Source: Alphaproteobacteria bacterium
GTDB lineage: Bacteria; Pseudomonadota; Alphaproteobacteria; Sphingomonadales; Kordiimonadaceae
Direction of reading: 5' to 3'
DNA: 64,000 nucleotides
NCBI GenBank assembly: GCA_006226495.1
Contig: SBGU01000029.1
Location: 62,001-126,000, forward strand
Part shown: piece after piece, positions 50,620 to 59,538 of the stretch
How the letters are laid out: every line of letters starts with the position of its first letter
Position numbering within the stretch: position 1 is the stretch's first letter
Notes under the pieces: generated by a model
Database searches by the model: none
The model's input: the letters and a program-made list of their open reading frames with translations, nothing else
What the model was told of the DNA's origin: nothing
Translations under genes and position numbers: made by a program

Positions 50620-52610
50620 GGGTTACCTCCTGTGTCTGCCCCTGATGTCGCGTACCCATCGGCCAGGGGGAAGATTAACACAAACTCGGCGCCGCCATCC
50701 GGATGGTTGGTAACAATGATGTCGCCGCCCTGGGCCTGCATCACCGATTTGGCGATCGCGAGCCCGAGCCCGGTGCCGGCCACCTGGCTGTCGCTCTTGT
50801 TCAGGCGTTCATATTTGTCAAACACCCGGTCAAGCTTGTCGTCCGGAATACCGGGTCCATGGTCCCGAATCCGATACTCGAAAAACCCTTCTGCTGCGAC
50901 GAGGCGAATATCGATCGGCGTCCTGTCCGGCGAATATTTCACCGCATTGTCGATGACATTCTGCAGCACCTGCCCGGTCATCAGGCTGTCCATATGGACG
51001 AGGCGGCCATTCGCTTCGTTGCTGACATTGACTTCCCGACCCTTCAGGCGGGTTTTCATGGTCTTGCGCACCCGGCCCAGCGGTTCCTCGGGGTCCTGTG
51101 CCTGGATGGCGAATTCGACTGCGCCGCTTTCGATGCGGGTCATGGACAGGATATTGGTGATGAAACTGTCCAGCCGCTGCGCTTCCTCGAGCGCGGTTTC
51201 CGTGAGGGTCCTGGCCTGTTCCGGCGTCAGCCGCTCCGCCATGCGCAGGCTGTGCAACACGCTCAGGCTGCCGATGATCGAGGCCAATGGTGTCTTCAGG
51301 TCGTGCGACACGCTGGACAGCAGCATGGACCGCAGTTTTTCCCGTTCCTCGCGAAAGCGGCTTTCACTCATCTCGTTCGCAAGCGTGATACGTTCGAGGG
51401 TTGCCGCCACCTGGTCGGCCACACCGGCCATCAGTTTGGCAAAGGCCGGGTCCAGCCGGAAGCGGAGCGGCACATGTACGCCGAAGGCACCATAATGGCG
51501 ATCCGCCGTGGTCATGGGTTCGAAGCGCCAGGACGTGCCGAACCCGAACAGGGTGCCATAGCCGGTGCCCCGGTTTTCCGCCCAACATTTTTCGAGCGCG
51601 GTGCGGTCCTTGTCCGGCAGCACGAGGCCGGCCGGGTATTTTTCGAAACTGCTGCCTTCCGCATCGACGGCCAGGAAAAAGCCGATATCCATGCCGAACA
51701 GGCGGCTGAGCTCCCGATCCAGGATTTCCAGCGCCTGGTGGACATTGTCGGCGTCCGCTGTCAGGCGGGCAATGTCATACAGGGCGCGGCTGCGCTGTTC
51801 GCGCCCGCGCGCGCCCTCTGCGCTGGCCCGCACATGGCCGCCAAGCACGGACACGGTGATGGCTGCGATCAGGAAGATTGCGATATTGATGATGTCGGTC
51901 AGGCTGCCGATGTTGAAGCGGTAGATCGGGATCACATAGGCATAGTTGATCACCAGTGAACTCAGCACCGACGCAACCAGCGCCGCCACGATGCCCTGCC
52001 TGAGCGCGACGATCACACACGCCAGCAGGAAGATCAGCGAGATATTGTGGTTGTTGATCTTGTATAGAATCAGGGGCATGGAAGCCTTCAGCGCCTCTGC
52101 CGCCATCACAGCACAGAAAACTGCCAGCACGGGGGCAACGAAGGTCATCCAGGTAATGGGGCCAAGGCGCAGGCGCTCCAGCAAGGTCGGTTTCACCACA
52201 TGGCCTTCAAGCGGCACGATGGTGACCTGTGCGGAACGACCATACCGGCGGGCGATCTTTTCAGCGAGCGGCCGGTCGAGAATGCCGGCAAGGCCGGTGT
52301 CCGAATGCTGGCCGACGATGATATGGCCCACGGGTTCGCCACCGGCGAAACAACCGCGGATATAATCAAGCGTCGCTTTGCCGCTGTCGGGTTCTTCCAG
52401 ATGGGCAATCAGCGCACCTTCGTCGCGCGCGCGGTCCAGAAGGCGCATCATGGCTTCGCGGCGCGAGGTGCTGCCGACACTTTCCAGCGGCTGCTCGATA
52501 TACAGCACACACCAGGAAAGGCCTGTCTCGCGGGCGCGGTTCAGACCGGCTTCCACGAGCAGGTGGCTTTTGGGGTGGCCGTCAATACAGACCAGAATGT
52601 CGAACGCCAT
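50616..52610 (-). CDS. KdpD-like membrane sensor histidine kinase with an Usp domain
   Basis: A 664-residue kinase. The N-terminal part (about 1-140, FDILVCIDGHPKSHLL) has a universal-stress-protein-like fold as in KdpD. Next come four transmembrane helices of the DUF4118 type (about 155-260), a GAF-like domain (about 285-410), a HisKA domain with phospho-acceptor His436 (SSVSHDLKTPL), and a HATPase with NVIDNAVKYSPD, DHGPGIPDDK and GTGLGLAIAKS. The larger KdpD domain with a Walker motif is missing. The start at 52610 follows AAGGTG; 52625 is possible. No kdpFABC genes are seen. It is transcribed with the receiver downstream. Confidence 0.9.
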   Translation of the reverse strand: MAFDILVCIDGHPKSHLLVEAGLNRARETGLSWCVLYIEQPLESVGSTSRREAMMRLLDRARDEGALIAHLEEPDSGKATLDYIRGCFAGGEPVGHIIVGQHSDTGLAGILDRPLAEKIARRYGRSAQVTIVPLEGHVVKPTLLERLRLGPITWMTFVAPVLAVFCAVMAAEALKASMPLILYKINNHNISLIFLLACVIVALRQGIVAALVASVLSSLVINYAYVIPIYRFNIGSLTDIINIAIFLIAAITVSVLGGHVRASAEGARGREQRSRALYDIARLTADADNVHQALEILDRELSRLFGMDIGFFLAVDAEGSSFEKYPAGLVLPDKDRTALEKCWAENRGTGYGTLFGFGTSWRFEPMTTADRHYGAFGVHVPLRFRLDPAFAKLMAGVADQVAATLERITLANEMSESRFREEREKLRSMLLSSVSHDLKTPLASIIGSLSVLHSLRMAERLTPEQARTLTETALEEAQRLDSFITNILSMTRIESGAVEFAIQAQDPEEPLGRVRKTMKTRLKGREVNVSNEANGRLVHMDSLMTGQVLQNVIDNAVKYSPDRTPIDIRLVAAEGFFEYRIRDHGPGIPDDKLDRVFDKYERLNKSDSQVAGTGLGLAIAKSVMQAQGGDIIVTNHPDGGAEFVLIFPLADGYATSGADTGGNP

Positions 52611-52723
52611 ATCACCTTGCCTCATGTCCACTGCTTTAGCACGACCGGCGACCGGGCTCCAGCCCGGGACCAAAACACCCGCGCCGGAGCCACTGTTGCC
52701 GGATGGAAGAACCGGGTTCATGA

Positions 52724-53674
52724 TCAAAGCGATGCACCGAGCATCCAGACCGCCTTGTCATGGAATTGCCTGCGGGCAACCACGATATCGGCAGTTACAT
52801 CATCACCGGCGTCTTCGGCGATCTCGAACACGCGGCGGGCCTCCTTGGTGCACAGTTCATGCGCGGCCCGCAGGTTCTTGATCATGCCCTTGGCGTCCTC
52901 GGGCAGGCGTTCATCGTCTTTTACAACCGACAGCGCTGCGAAGGCCTGCAGGGTGCCCGGCGTGAAATGGCCCAGGGCCCGGATACGTTCCGCCAGTTCG
53001 TCGCCGGCTTCGTGCAGATTCTGGTAATGCTCCTCGAAAAGGGCATGCAGGCCGATGAATTGCGGGCCGGTCACGTTCCAGTGGTAGAAGAGCGACTTCA
53101 CATACAGCGAATAGGTCGACGCCAGGAGCCGCGCCAGCGCATCAGCCACCAGCGCCTGGCTTTTGGCATCAAGCGGGGCTTCGGCCTGTTGACCATCGGC
53201 TTCAGGGGTTACGATCTTCATCGTTTCTTCTCCTTTGTTGCTGTTGGGTTTTGCATCCAGCGGCGCAGGCGTGGGCGCCTTGGCCTCGGGAAATTCATGG
53301 CTGTCGGATGCCTCGATAAGGCGTTCGAGTGCATCAGAGACATCGCGGAGCGCACGGGCATACCGGTGCTGGATCGATTCTTCCTGATCCAGTGCCTCCG
53401 GGAATTCATCGGCGGCGCGCTGCTGTTCGCGAAGCGCAAGTTCGATGCGGTTGCGCAGGTTGTCCAGGCTTTCGGGGCCGTATTTCTCCAGCGCGTCAAG
53501 CGCGGTCATCGAGCCGGCATAGACCCGGTCGGTCCAGCGCACCAGGGCGCCAAGTTCCGCAACCATGCCTTCGGCCTCCAGCGCCCGCTGGTTCCGCTTG
53601 AGGCACTGGTGCAGGCTTACGGCAAATGCGTCGAATTCATTTCCCTTTCCGTAACGGGCCGTTGTTGCACTCAT
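52724..53674 (-). CDS. dps: Dps-family ferritin with an N-terminal helical module; internal in-frame start
   Basis: A 316-residue open frame. The last 165 residues (from an internal ATG at 53221) are a full-length Dps. Canonical di-iron ligands are His47, His59, Asp74 and Glu78 in that numbering (YHWNVTG, HALFEEHYQNLHEAGDELAERI). Dps protects DNA and oxidises iron with H2O2. The first 151 residues (from ATG 53674, after AAGGAGAG) are helical, with no family I recognise. The internal ATG has its own AAAGGAGAAG site 5 nt upstream, encoded as Lys-Gly-Glu-Glu. Either two products are made, or an adjacent gene fused by stop-codon loss. APLDAK occurs on both sides of the junction. Confidence 0.85.
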   Translation of the reverse strand: MSATTARYGKGNEFDAFAVSLHQCLKRNQRALEAEGMVAELGALVRWTDRVYAGSMTALDALEKYGPESLDNLRNRIELALREQQRAADEFPEALDQEESIQHRYARALRDVSDALERLIEASDSHEFPEAKAPTPAPLDAKPNSNKGEETMKIVTPEADGQQAEAPLDAKSQALVADALARLLASTYSLYVKSLFYHWNVTGPQFIGLHALFEEHYQNLHEAGDELAERIRALGHFTPGTLQAFAALSVVKDDERLPEDAKGMIKNLRAAHELCTKEARRVFEIAEDAGDDVTADIVVARRQFHDKAVWMLGASL

Positions 53675-53805
53675 GACACTCTCCTTTTCTTCCGAAGGGT
53701 GCCGCCTCGGGCATGAGTTTTCGATTGGGGAGCCGCCACCTGACATAAAGGGACCGTAAAGATGCCCGAATCCGGCCACACACGGAGACGGTCAAAACGG
53801 CGCCA

Positions 53806-53833
53806 TTGACTGTAACCATACGTTGTCTAAACT
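53806..53833 (+). promoter_or_regulatory. Candidate promoter of the tandem membrane-protein genes
   Basis: TTGACT (53806-53811), a 16-nt spacer and TAAACT (53828-53833) lie about 65 nt upstream of the first gene in the three-gene set. Both boxes are reasonable matches to the sigma70 consensus. Confidence 0.35.
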
Positions 53834-53896
53834 GATTTTTCCGAGTACCGGCCAACCTGCTGGTCGCGGTCGGAACATAAAATTGGGGGATATTTC

Positions 53897-54694
53897 ATGA
53901 GCGATATGAACGCGGGGCAGGTACTGCCCGAATTCCGCGTGGGTGACGTACTGTCGCAGACTTTCAGCACATTGTTTGGCAATTTTTTCAAGATCGTGCT
54001 GCTTGGCATCCTGTTCTATGTGGTATTCGGCCTGGTGATGATGCTGTTCACCGGCAGCTTTTCCGCCGCGGTTGAAGGCGGCCTTGGCAGCAATGGCGCT
54101 TTGCCTTCGGTGCCGCTGTTCGTCGGCTATATTCTCGGCATGGTCGTCCTCTCGATGGCTATCCAGGCGGCCATTACCTACGGTGCCATCGAATTCCAGG
54201 CCGGGCGCAGGGCGCCGCTGGGTGCCATGCTGCGTGTCGGCATGGGCTCGATCGTTTCGGTCATCATCGCCTCCATCATCATCGGCATCGCTGTCGGTAT
54301 CGGCAGCCTGCTGCTCCTGATCCCCGGCATCATCATCTGGCTGATGATGAGCATCACCATCCCGGTCATCGTGGCAGAAGGCAAAGGCCCGTTTGACGCC
54401 ATGGAACGCAGCGCAAGCCTGACCAAGGGGTACAAATGGTCGGTTTTCGGCTCCTATATCGTGGTCATGATCGTGGCCTGGCTTATTGACATTGTCCTGA
54501 CGTTCGCAGGCGGCCTCATTGCCGGCATCGCCGGTGCTTCGGGTGCCCAGCAGACGGTATTGCTGATCGTCGCCGTGGTGTCAGGCGCACTGTTCTATGG
54601 TCTGAACGCCTGTTGCGTTGCATCCATCTATACGGGCCTGCGGGCCGCCAAGGAAGGCACCGGCGTCGACGAGATCGCCAAAGTCTTCGAATAG
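53897..54694 (+). CDS. Multi-pass membrane protein, first of three tandem paralogs
   Basis: A 265-residue protein with about six hydrophobic helices, resembling the membrane domain found in glycerophosphodiester phosphodiesterases of some bacteria. Common features with the two downstream genes are an N-terminal RVGDVLSQTF-like segment, LLLLIPGIIIWLMMSITIPVIVAEGKGPFDAMERSASL, and a C-terminal tail DEIAKVFE. No catalytic motif is seen. It is divergent from dps. Function is not known; context with the convergent MoxR cluster suggests an envelope role. Confidence 0.75.
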   Translation: MSDMNAGQVLPEFRVGDVLSQTFSTLFGNFFKIVLLGILFYVVFGLVMMLFTGSFSAAVEGGLGSNGALPSVPLFVGYILGMVVLSMAIQAAITYGAIEFQAGRRAPLGAMLRVGMGSIVSVIIASIIIGIAVGIGSLLLLIPGIIIWLMMSITIPVIVAEGKGPFDAMERSASLTKGYKWSVFGSYIVVMIVAWLIDIVLTFAGGLIAGIAGASGAQQTVLLIVAVVSGALFYGLNACCVASIYTGLRAAKEGTGVDEIAKVFE

Positions 54695-54817
54695 GTTCCT
54701 GCCGCCCCGGCCCGCATCGGCCGGGGCTTCCCACCTCACGGAAGCACCATGAAACAAGTCAAGTCCAACGCATTGTATCAGCCGTCGATACCCGCACAGC
54801 ACACAGGGGGAAGCGCC

Positions 54818-55561
54818 ATGCGCGATTTTCAGATCGGCGGAACACTGGGAACAGCGTTTCAGTTGTTGTTCGGGAATTTTGGCAGTTTTGTCCTGATCGG
54901 CATGCTGGCGTTTTTGCCGCTCGCGCTCTGGATGGCTGCGGTCGCGAGCCCGGAACATACCGAAATTCTCGGCGTATTCGGCGCCGGATGGGCAGGCATC
55001 GGCTCCAGCATATTTGCCACCATGCTGTTCACCTATATCGCCTATGGCGCCATCGTGCATGGTGCGATCCAGAGCCATGCCGGTCATGACGCGGGTCCCG
55101 GGGCCATGCTGGGTGGTGCCGTGAATACACTGCCGGCGGTCCTGGCCGCGTCGCTGATGTCCGCTGTCATCATCATCATCGGATATGCGCTGCTTTTGAT
55201 CCCCGGCATCATTTTTAGCGTCATGCTGTTCGTGACCATCCCGACCATCATTGAGGAGGGACAGGGGCCCGTCGCTGCCCTGCGGCGCAGTATTGAACTG
55301 ACCGACAGCTATCGCTGGCCGATTTTCTGGACCAGCGTCGTGGGCGGCCTTGTAACCGGCGTACTGTCGATGGTCATGAGCCTGATCGGCAATGCCATCG
55401 TGACCGGCGGTTCGTCACCTTTCATCGAAGCAGGCCTGTTCCTGATCGAATCGGGCTTGTCGACCGCGTTCAGCGGTGCATTGGTCGCCGCCGTCTATCT
55501 GGAACTGCGCGAAATTCGCGAAGGCATCCCGGACGACCGGATCGCCGAGACCTTTGCATGA
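54818..55561 (+). CDS. Multi-pass membrane protein, second of three tandem paralogs
   Basis: A 247-residue paralog of the preceding protein, with the same order: FQIGGTLGTAFQLLFGNFG, six hydrophobic helices, LLLIPGIIFSVMLFVTIPTIIEEGQGPVAALRRSIEL and a C-terminal DRIAETFA. The ATG at 54818 is chosen to match the paralog N-termini and has AGGGGGA upstream; an in-frame ATG at 54749 would add 23 residues. It ends with an ATGA overlap into the third gene. Confidence 0.72.
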   Translation: MRDFQIGGTLGTAFQLLFGNFGSFVLIGMLAFLPLALWMAAVASPEHTEILGVFGAGWAGIGSSIFATMLFTYIAYGAIVHGAIQSHAGHDAGPGAMLGGAVNTLPAVLAASLMSAVIIIIGYALLLIPGIIFSVMLFVTIPTIIEEGQGPVAALRRSIELTDSYRWPIFWTSVVGGLVTGVLSMVMSLIGNAIVTGGSSPFIEAGLFLIESGLSTAFSGALVAAVYLELREIREGIPDDRIAETFA

Positions 55562-56295
55562 CAAAGGTGCCGGAGGCAGGCGCGGTACACCTGGGGGCAG
55601 TCCTCGCGGATGCCTGGTACCTGATCCGGCACCTGTTTGTGCAGCAACTGGCGGCGGGCCTTCTGCTGATGCTGCCGCTGATTGGCCTGATCGCGCTTCT
55701 TAACGGCGGACTGTCGGTCCTGACCGACGCGGAATCCATCGGATACTGGGTCTATTCGGTGCTGGCGCCAGCCGTGCTGTGGGGTGCTGTCGGCACCTTC
55801 TGCACCACCGGCAACCTAGCGCTACTGGACGGCACGCCGCTGTCTGTTGGCGACACCCTGCGCCAAAGTCTCAAATATTGCCTGCCGATCCTGGTGGCCG
55901 AAATTGTGCTGACCATCGCCGCGGGCATCGGCATGATTCTCCTGGTCGTGCCCTATTTCATAGTTGTCGGTTTTACCATGGTTGTCATGCCCGTGATCGT
56001 GGCGGACCGGCGCGGGCCGCTGGCGGCGCTCAAGCGCAGTGGACAGATGATCAGGGGCAATTTCTGGCGGGCGCTGGCACTGGCGCTCCTTTACATGGTG
56101 CCCTATCTGGTCCTCGAGGAACTGCTCTGGTACCAGATTCCGGACCCGGAACCCTTCTGGTACGCCATCGGCACCTTTGGCATGAGCGCCACCACCGCCG
56201 TGGTGGCAACCGCCTTCAGCGCCAGCCTGTACCAGCACCTGCAGGCCGCCTGGTCTGGCGACAGCCACGCTGAAATCGAACAGGTTTTCGAGTAA
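55558..56295 (+). CDS. Multi-pass membrane protein, third of three tandem paralogs
   Basis: A 245-residue protein of the same layout and more diverged. VHLGAVLADAWYLIRHLF replaces the first motif, LLVVPYFIVVGFTMVVMPVIVADRRGPLAALKRSGQM the central one, and the tail is AEIEQVFE. The start overlaps the second paralog by 4 nt. It converges with the RDD gene, with 17 nt between stops. All three keep the proline-containing helix followed by a P-V-I-V-x-D/E-x-x-GPxxAL-x-RS amphipathic segment. Confidence 0.72.
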   Translation: MTKVPEAGAVHLGAVLADAWYLIRHLFVQQLAAGLLLMLPLIGLIALLNGGLSVLTDAESIGYWVYSVLAPAVLWGAVGTFCTTGNLALLDGTPLSVGDTLRQSLKYCLPILVAEIVLTIAAGIGMILLVVPYFIVVGFTMVVMPVIVADRRGPLAALKRSGQMIRGNFWRALALALLYMVPYLVLEELLWYQIPDPEPFWYAIGTFGMSATTAVVATAFSASLYQHLQAAWSGDSHAEIEQVFE

Positions 56296-56312
56296 GCCCT
56301 GCCCCGGCCGTA

Positions 56313-57224
56313 TCAGGCCACAGGCGGTGGGCCGTCGAACTTGTTTTCCTTGCGTTTGCCCATCAGAAGGCCGCCTTCCAGATGTTTCCTGAGCGCATGA
56401 TAATAGGCCTGCAGAAACGCATCCATCTGGCCTTCATGCACCGGGTCCGGCCATTTTATCTTGCGCACGATGGCCTTGCCGGCGGTCAGCCGTTTCATGC
56501 CGCCTTCCGGCGAAACATTGCGCAACAGTTCCTCCAGCATCTGCAATTCATAGATGCCGTAGACCCTGAGCTGTTCGGTGGTGAAGCTGTACTGGCCATC
56601 GCCGCTCGCCTGCAGTTTTTCCCCGCTTTCCAGCATGTCGCGGGCAAGGCCGGTCGCGGGCTGGCGCACCACAAGCGTGCCGGCGATCAGATCGCCCGCG
56701 CGCAGGTTGTCGCGGTTGAAGAAGGGCAGGCACACAAGGGCGCCCGCCCAGATGAAGGAAAACAACTGCATGAGCCCGCTGACACCCGTGGCACCGCCTG
56801 AAAAGACAATGCCCAGCGGGATGAAAATCTCCACCTCGCGCATCATGTTGCGGGCGAAAATCGCCTCGGATGTCAATGGCTGGCCGAAACGGTCGATCAC
56901 CTTGATACCCAGCTTGCGCTTGCCCGGCGTCTGACCCTGCCACCTGAGCTCGAAGAACATGAAATAGAAGTTCCGGAACAGGAACATCGACAAGAGCACA
57001 ATGATAAGCCCGAGCCTGTCGAGGCCGACACTGCCGGTGATAAAAAAGATGGCCACCACGGCCCCGATCATACCGAGCAGCAGGATGACAAGGTCAATGA
57101 TAAGCGCCCCTGCCCTGTCGCCCCGGTCGGCCAGTTCTACCTTCAGGGACACACCTTCGGGTGTCGCTATCTCGCGGATCTTGCGGATGCGCGCCGGCCG
57201 CCGGTTTTTGGCCGCCGCGCTCAT
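56313..57224 (-). CDS. RDD family membrane protein
   Basis: A 303-residue protein. The RDD domain occupies about 25-185, with three hydrophobic helices and DRGDRAGALIIDLVILLLG and QGQTPGKRKLGIKVIDRFGQPLT as signatures. The C-terminal soluble region (about 190-303) is charged. RDD proteins are transport-like membrane proteins of largely unknown role. Its start overlaps the spoIIM-type stop by 4 nt, so it is the last gene of the six-gene minus-strand operon. Confidence 0.88.
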   Translation of the reverse strand: MSAAAKNRRPARIRKIREIATPEGVSLKVELADRGDRAGALIIDLVILLLGMIGAVVAIFFITGSVGLDRLGLIIVLLSMFLFRNFYFMFFELRWQGQTPGKRKLGIKVIDRFGQPLTSEAIFARNMMREVEIFIPLGIVFSGGATGVSGLMQLFSFIWAGALVCLPFFNRDNLRAGDLIAGTLVVRQPATGLARDMLESGEKLQASGDGQYSFTTEQLRVYGIYELQMLEELLRNVSPEGGMKRLTAGKAIVRKIKWPDPVHEGQMDAFLQAYYHALRKHLEGGLLMGKRKENKFDGPPPVA

Positions 57225-58228
57225 GCTTCATCCTCCTCGGGTCCGCGTCCGGCCCGCAGGTAATAGAGTGTCCACAGGCCCAGCATGAAAATGCCAATGC
57301 CGTAGCGCAGGCCGTCGCTGACAATCTGCTGCCGCCCGAAACCTTCCAGAAGGCCCGCCAGCAGGAACATCAGGAGGCAGCCGAAGGCCACCAACGCGGC
57401 CTTGCGACCATGCACCGCCAGCGCCTGCAGGCGGCTCATCCTGCCCGGGAAAATATAGTGCCGCGCGATCGCAAGCCCCGCCGCACCACACAGCAGGATC
57501 GCCAGAATTTCGGTCGAGCCATGGATGATCAGCCAGCCCCCGATTTCGAACAGCAGGCCCTTGGAATAATAGAGCGCCAGGAACGCGCCCAGGGTGCTGC
57601 CATTGGCAAACACCAGCCACAGGGTCGGGATGCCAAGCGCAAAACCGAGCGCAAAGGCCATAAGCCCCACCTGGGCATTGTGGGTGAAAAGCTGGGTCGC
57701 AAACACATCCAGCCCGTCGCCGACATCCTTGACGGCATAGAGGGGTTCGCGCAGGTCCTCGACACTGGCGCCGGGTTGCCGCCCCTGCGCCATGGACTGG
57801 TCGATGAAGGTGAAATACCAGTCGGGATTCTCAAGCACGAGGAAAAAGGCGGCAAACAGGCCAATGAGGAATACCGCCGTGATGATCAGAAACTCGCGGC
57901 TGATCGACCGTACCGCATCGGGCACCGAGCGTGCGAGCAGGCGCATGAAAGCCTGCCCCGCCGGCCGCTGGTGGCCATACAGCAGGAAATAGGCACGCGC
58001 GGTCAGGTTTTCGAGATAGTCCACCACATTGCGGTCGAGCGAGATGGACCGCGCGACACTGAGGCTTGAAAGCGCCCCCCTGTAAAGGTGCGGCAGCTCG
58101 AACACCTCGCGCGCAGACAGGGCGGCGATGCCGTCCTTTTCAGCCCGGCGTACATAATCCTCAAGCTGCAGCCAGCCTTCCTGCCGCTCCATGCGGAACT
58201 GGTAACTTTTTGTACCCGGTGTCGCCAT
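57221..58228 (-). CDS. SpoIIM-like (stage II sporulation M) membrane protein
   Basis: A 335-residue membrane protein of the SpoIIM/DUF95 family, with a soluble N-terminal region (about 1-95) and five or six transmembrane helices. GFALGIPTLWLVFANGSTLGAFLALYYSKG and WLIIHGSTEILAILLCGAAG are family marks. The name does not imply sporulation here; such genes occur in non-sporulating bacteria beside MoxR and DUF58. The ATG overlaps the DUF58 stop by one base (TAATG). Confidence 0.88.
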   Translation of the reverse strand: MATPGTKSYQFRMERQEGWLQLEDYVRRAEKDGIAALSAREVFELPHLYRGALSSLSVARSISLDRNVVDYLENLTARAYFLLYGHQRPAGQAFMRLLARSVPDAVRSISREFLIITAVFLIGLFAAFFLVLENPDWYFTFIDQSMAQGRQPGASVEDLREPLYAVKDVGDGLDVFATQLFTHNAQVGLMAFALGFALGIPTLWLVFANGSTLGAFLALYYSKGLLFEIGGWLIIHGSTEILAILLCGAAGLAIARHYIFPGRMSRLQALAVHGRKAALVAFGCLLMFLLAGLLEGFGRQQIVSDGLRYGIGIFMLGLWTLYYLRAGRGPEEDEA

Positions 58229-59538
58229 TACACCAGCTCCCGGTTGATGATGGTGCGGTACTGGCGCAGCACCTGGCCAACAAGGTGCGCGGCCCCGGGC
58301 TCGATGCACAGGATGCCCTGCCGCCGCAGCCGGTTGAACAGGAGGCGCCGTTCTTTCAACAGTTCGCTGGCCATGGCGGCCTTGGCGATGTCCTTCACCG
58401 TTTCGGGCTCGTGCGCGGCCTCGCGGTTCAGGTACGGGTCCTCAAGCGCCACGAACACCACAAAATGATGAACAGCCAGCCGGCTCAGGTTTTCGTGCAT
58501 CAGTTCGGATGTCGTGGTGTCGACAAAATCGGTAAACAGGATCACAAGCGTGCGGCGGGTCAGTTGTTCCGCCAGCCGGGTCATGGCCAGGGTATAGTTG
58601 GTTTCGCTGTCCGCGCATTCGAGCCCGGCGAGATAGTGCTGCAGATGGCCATAGGCCGCCATGCCGGACAGTGGCTTGACCATGGTGCGCACCTGCGCGT
58701 CGAAGGAAAACAGGCCAACACGGTCACCGCCCCTGAGGGCGGCGTGCGCGAGCACGAGGCCGGCATTGACCATATGGTCGAGCCGGGTGATGCCCGAGAG
58801 GCGTTCTTTCATCAGATGGCCGGTGTCGTAGGCAAGGATGACCTGGTGGTTGCGCTCGGTCTCGAATTCCTTGACCAGCAGGCCCCGGTAGCGGGCGGAT
58901 CGTTTCCAGTCGACCGTGCGCGGGTCCATGCCGGGTACATAGTCGCGCAAGGCCGTGAATTCCGAGCCTTCACCCCTGAGCGGGCTGGCGCGCTGGCCAA
59001 TATCCTCCGCTGCGGCGCCTACCAGGTCGTTCGCGGCCTGGGCCACCAGTTGCAGGTTCGGCACCACGGGGATACGGAGCGCCGGTGCCTCCACAACCTG
59101 CCGGCACACAAGGCCCATGGGGCCCGACCAGCGAAACCAGACCCTGTCGATGGTGGCGATACCCCGGCTGTGGGGCCTGAGCTCGATCTCCGCGCTGACC
59201 GCGCCTTCCGGGATGGTGACCGGGTCCTGGGCGGAAAGGTCGAGGATATCATTCACTTCAATCGCCACATCGACGGGCGACAGGACGGCACCGTTTTTCC
59301 GTGCCGCACTGACCTTCAGGCTGCCCCGGTCGCCGATAAAAAGCCGTGCCGGTTCCTCGATCGCAAAATCGAGCCGGCGCGCGGGCGGACAGGCCGCCAG
59401 ATCCAGAAGGACCAGGAAAGCCACCAGCAGAAGATAATAGAGGGTCAGGGACACCGCGCTGCTGTCGAACGCCAGCAGCAACAGGGCCATGGGTACCGCA
59501 ACCAGTACCAGCCAGAATGCCCTGAGGCTCGGCCGCAT
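58228..59538 (-). CDS. DUF58 domain-containing protein
   Basis: A 436-residue protein. Two N-terminal hydrophobic helices (about 5-45) are followed by a beta-rich region. The DUF58 signature comes next, FTALRDYVPGMDPRTVDWKRSAR, with a vWA-like region containing VILAYDTGHLM and ILFTDFVDTTTSELM. DUF58 proteins work with MoxR ATPases, perhaps as metal- or substrate-binding partners. Start and stop overlap its neighbours by single bases, so translation is coupled. Confidence 0.9.
   Translation of the reverse strand: MRPSLRAFWLVLVAVPMALLLLAFDSSAVSLTLYYLLLVAFLVLLDLAACPPARRLDFAIEEPARLFIGDRGSLKVSAARKNGAVLSPVDVAIEVNDILDLSAQDPVTIPEGAVSAEIELRPHSRGIATIDRVWFRWSGPMGLVCRQVVEAPALRIPVVPNLQLVAQAANDLVGAAAEDIGQRASPLRGEGSEFTALRDYVPGMDPRTVDWKRSARYRGLLVKEFETERNHQVILAYDTGHLMKERLSGITRLDHMVNAGLVLAHAALRGGDRVGLFSFDAQVRTMVKPLSGMAAYGHLQHYLAGLECADSETNYTLAMTRLAEQLTRRTLVILFTDFVDTTTSELMHENLSRLAVHHFVVFVALEDPYLNREAAHEPETVKDIAKAAMASELLKERRLLFNRLRRQGILCIEPGAAHLVGQVLRQYRTIINRELV

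Noticed and set aside
46744-52610. A complete Kdp potassium-transport system
   Set aside because: Only regulator-like genes are present; kdpF, kdpA, kdpB and kdpC are absent and the kinase lacks the classical KdpD domain.
57221-58228. The SpoIIM-like gene as evidence of sporulation
   Set aside because: SpoIIM/DUF95 proteins occur with MoxR and DUF58 in many non-sporulating bacteria, and no other sporulation gene is present.
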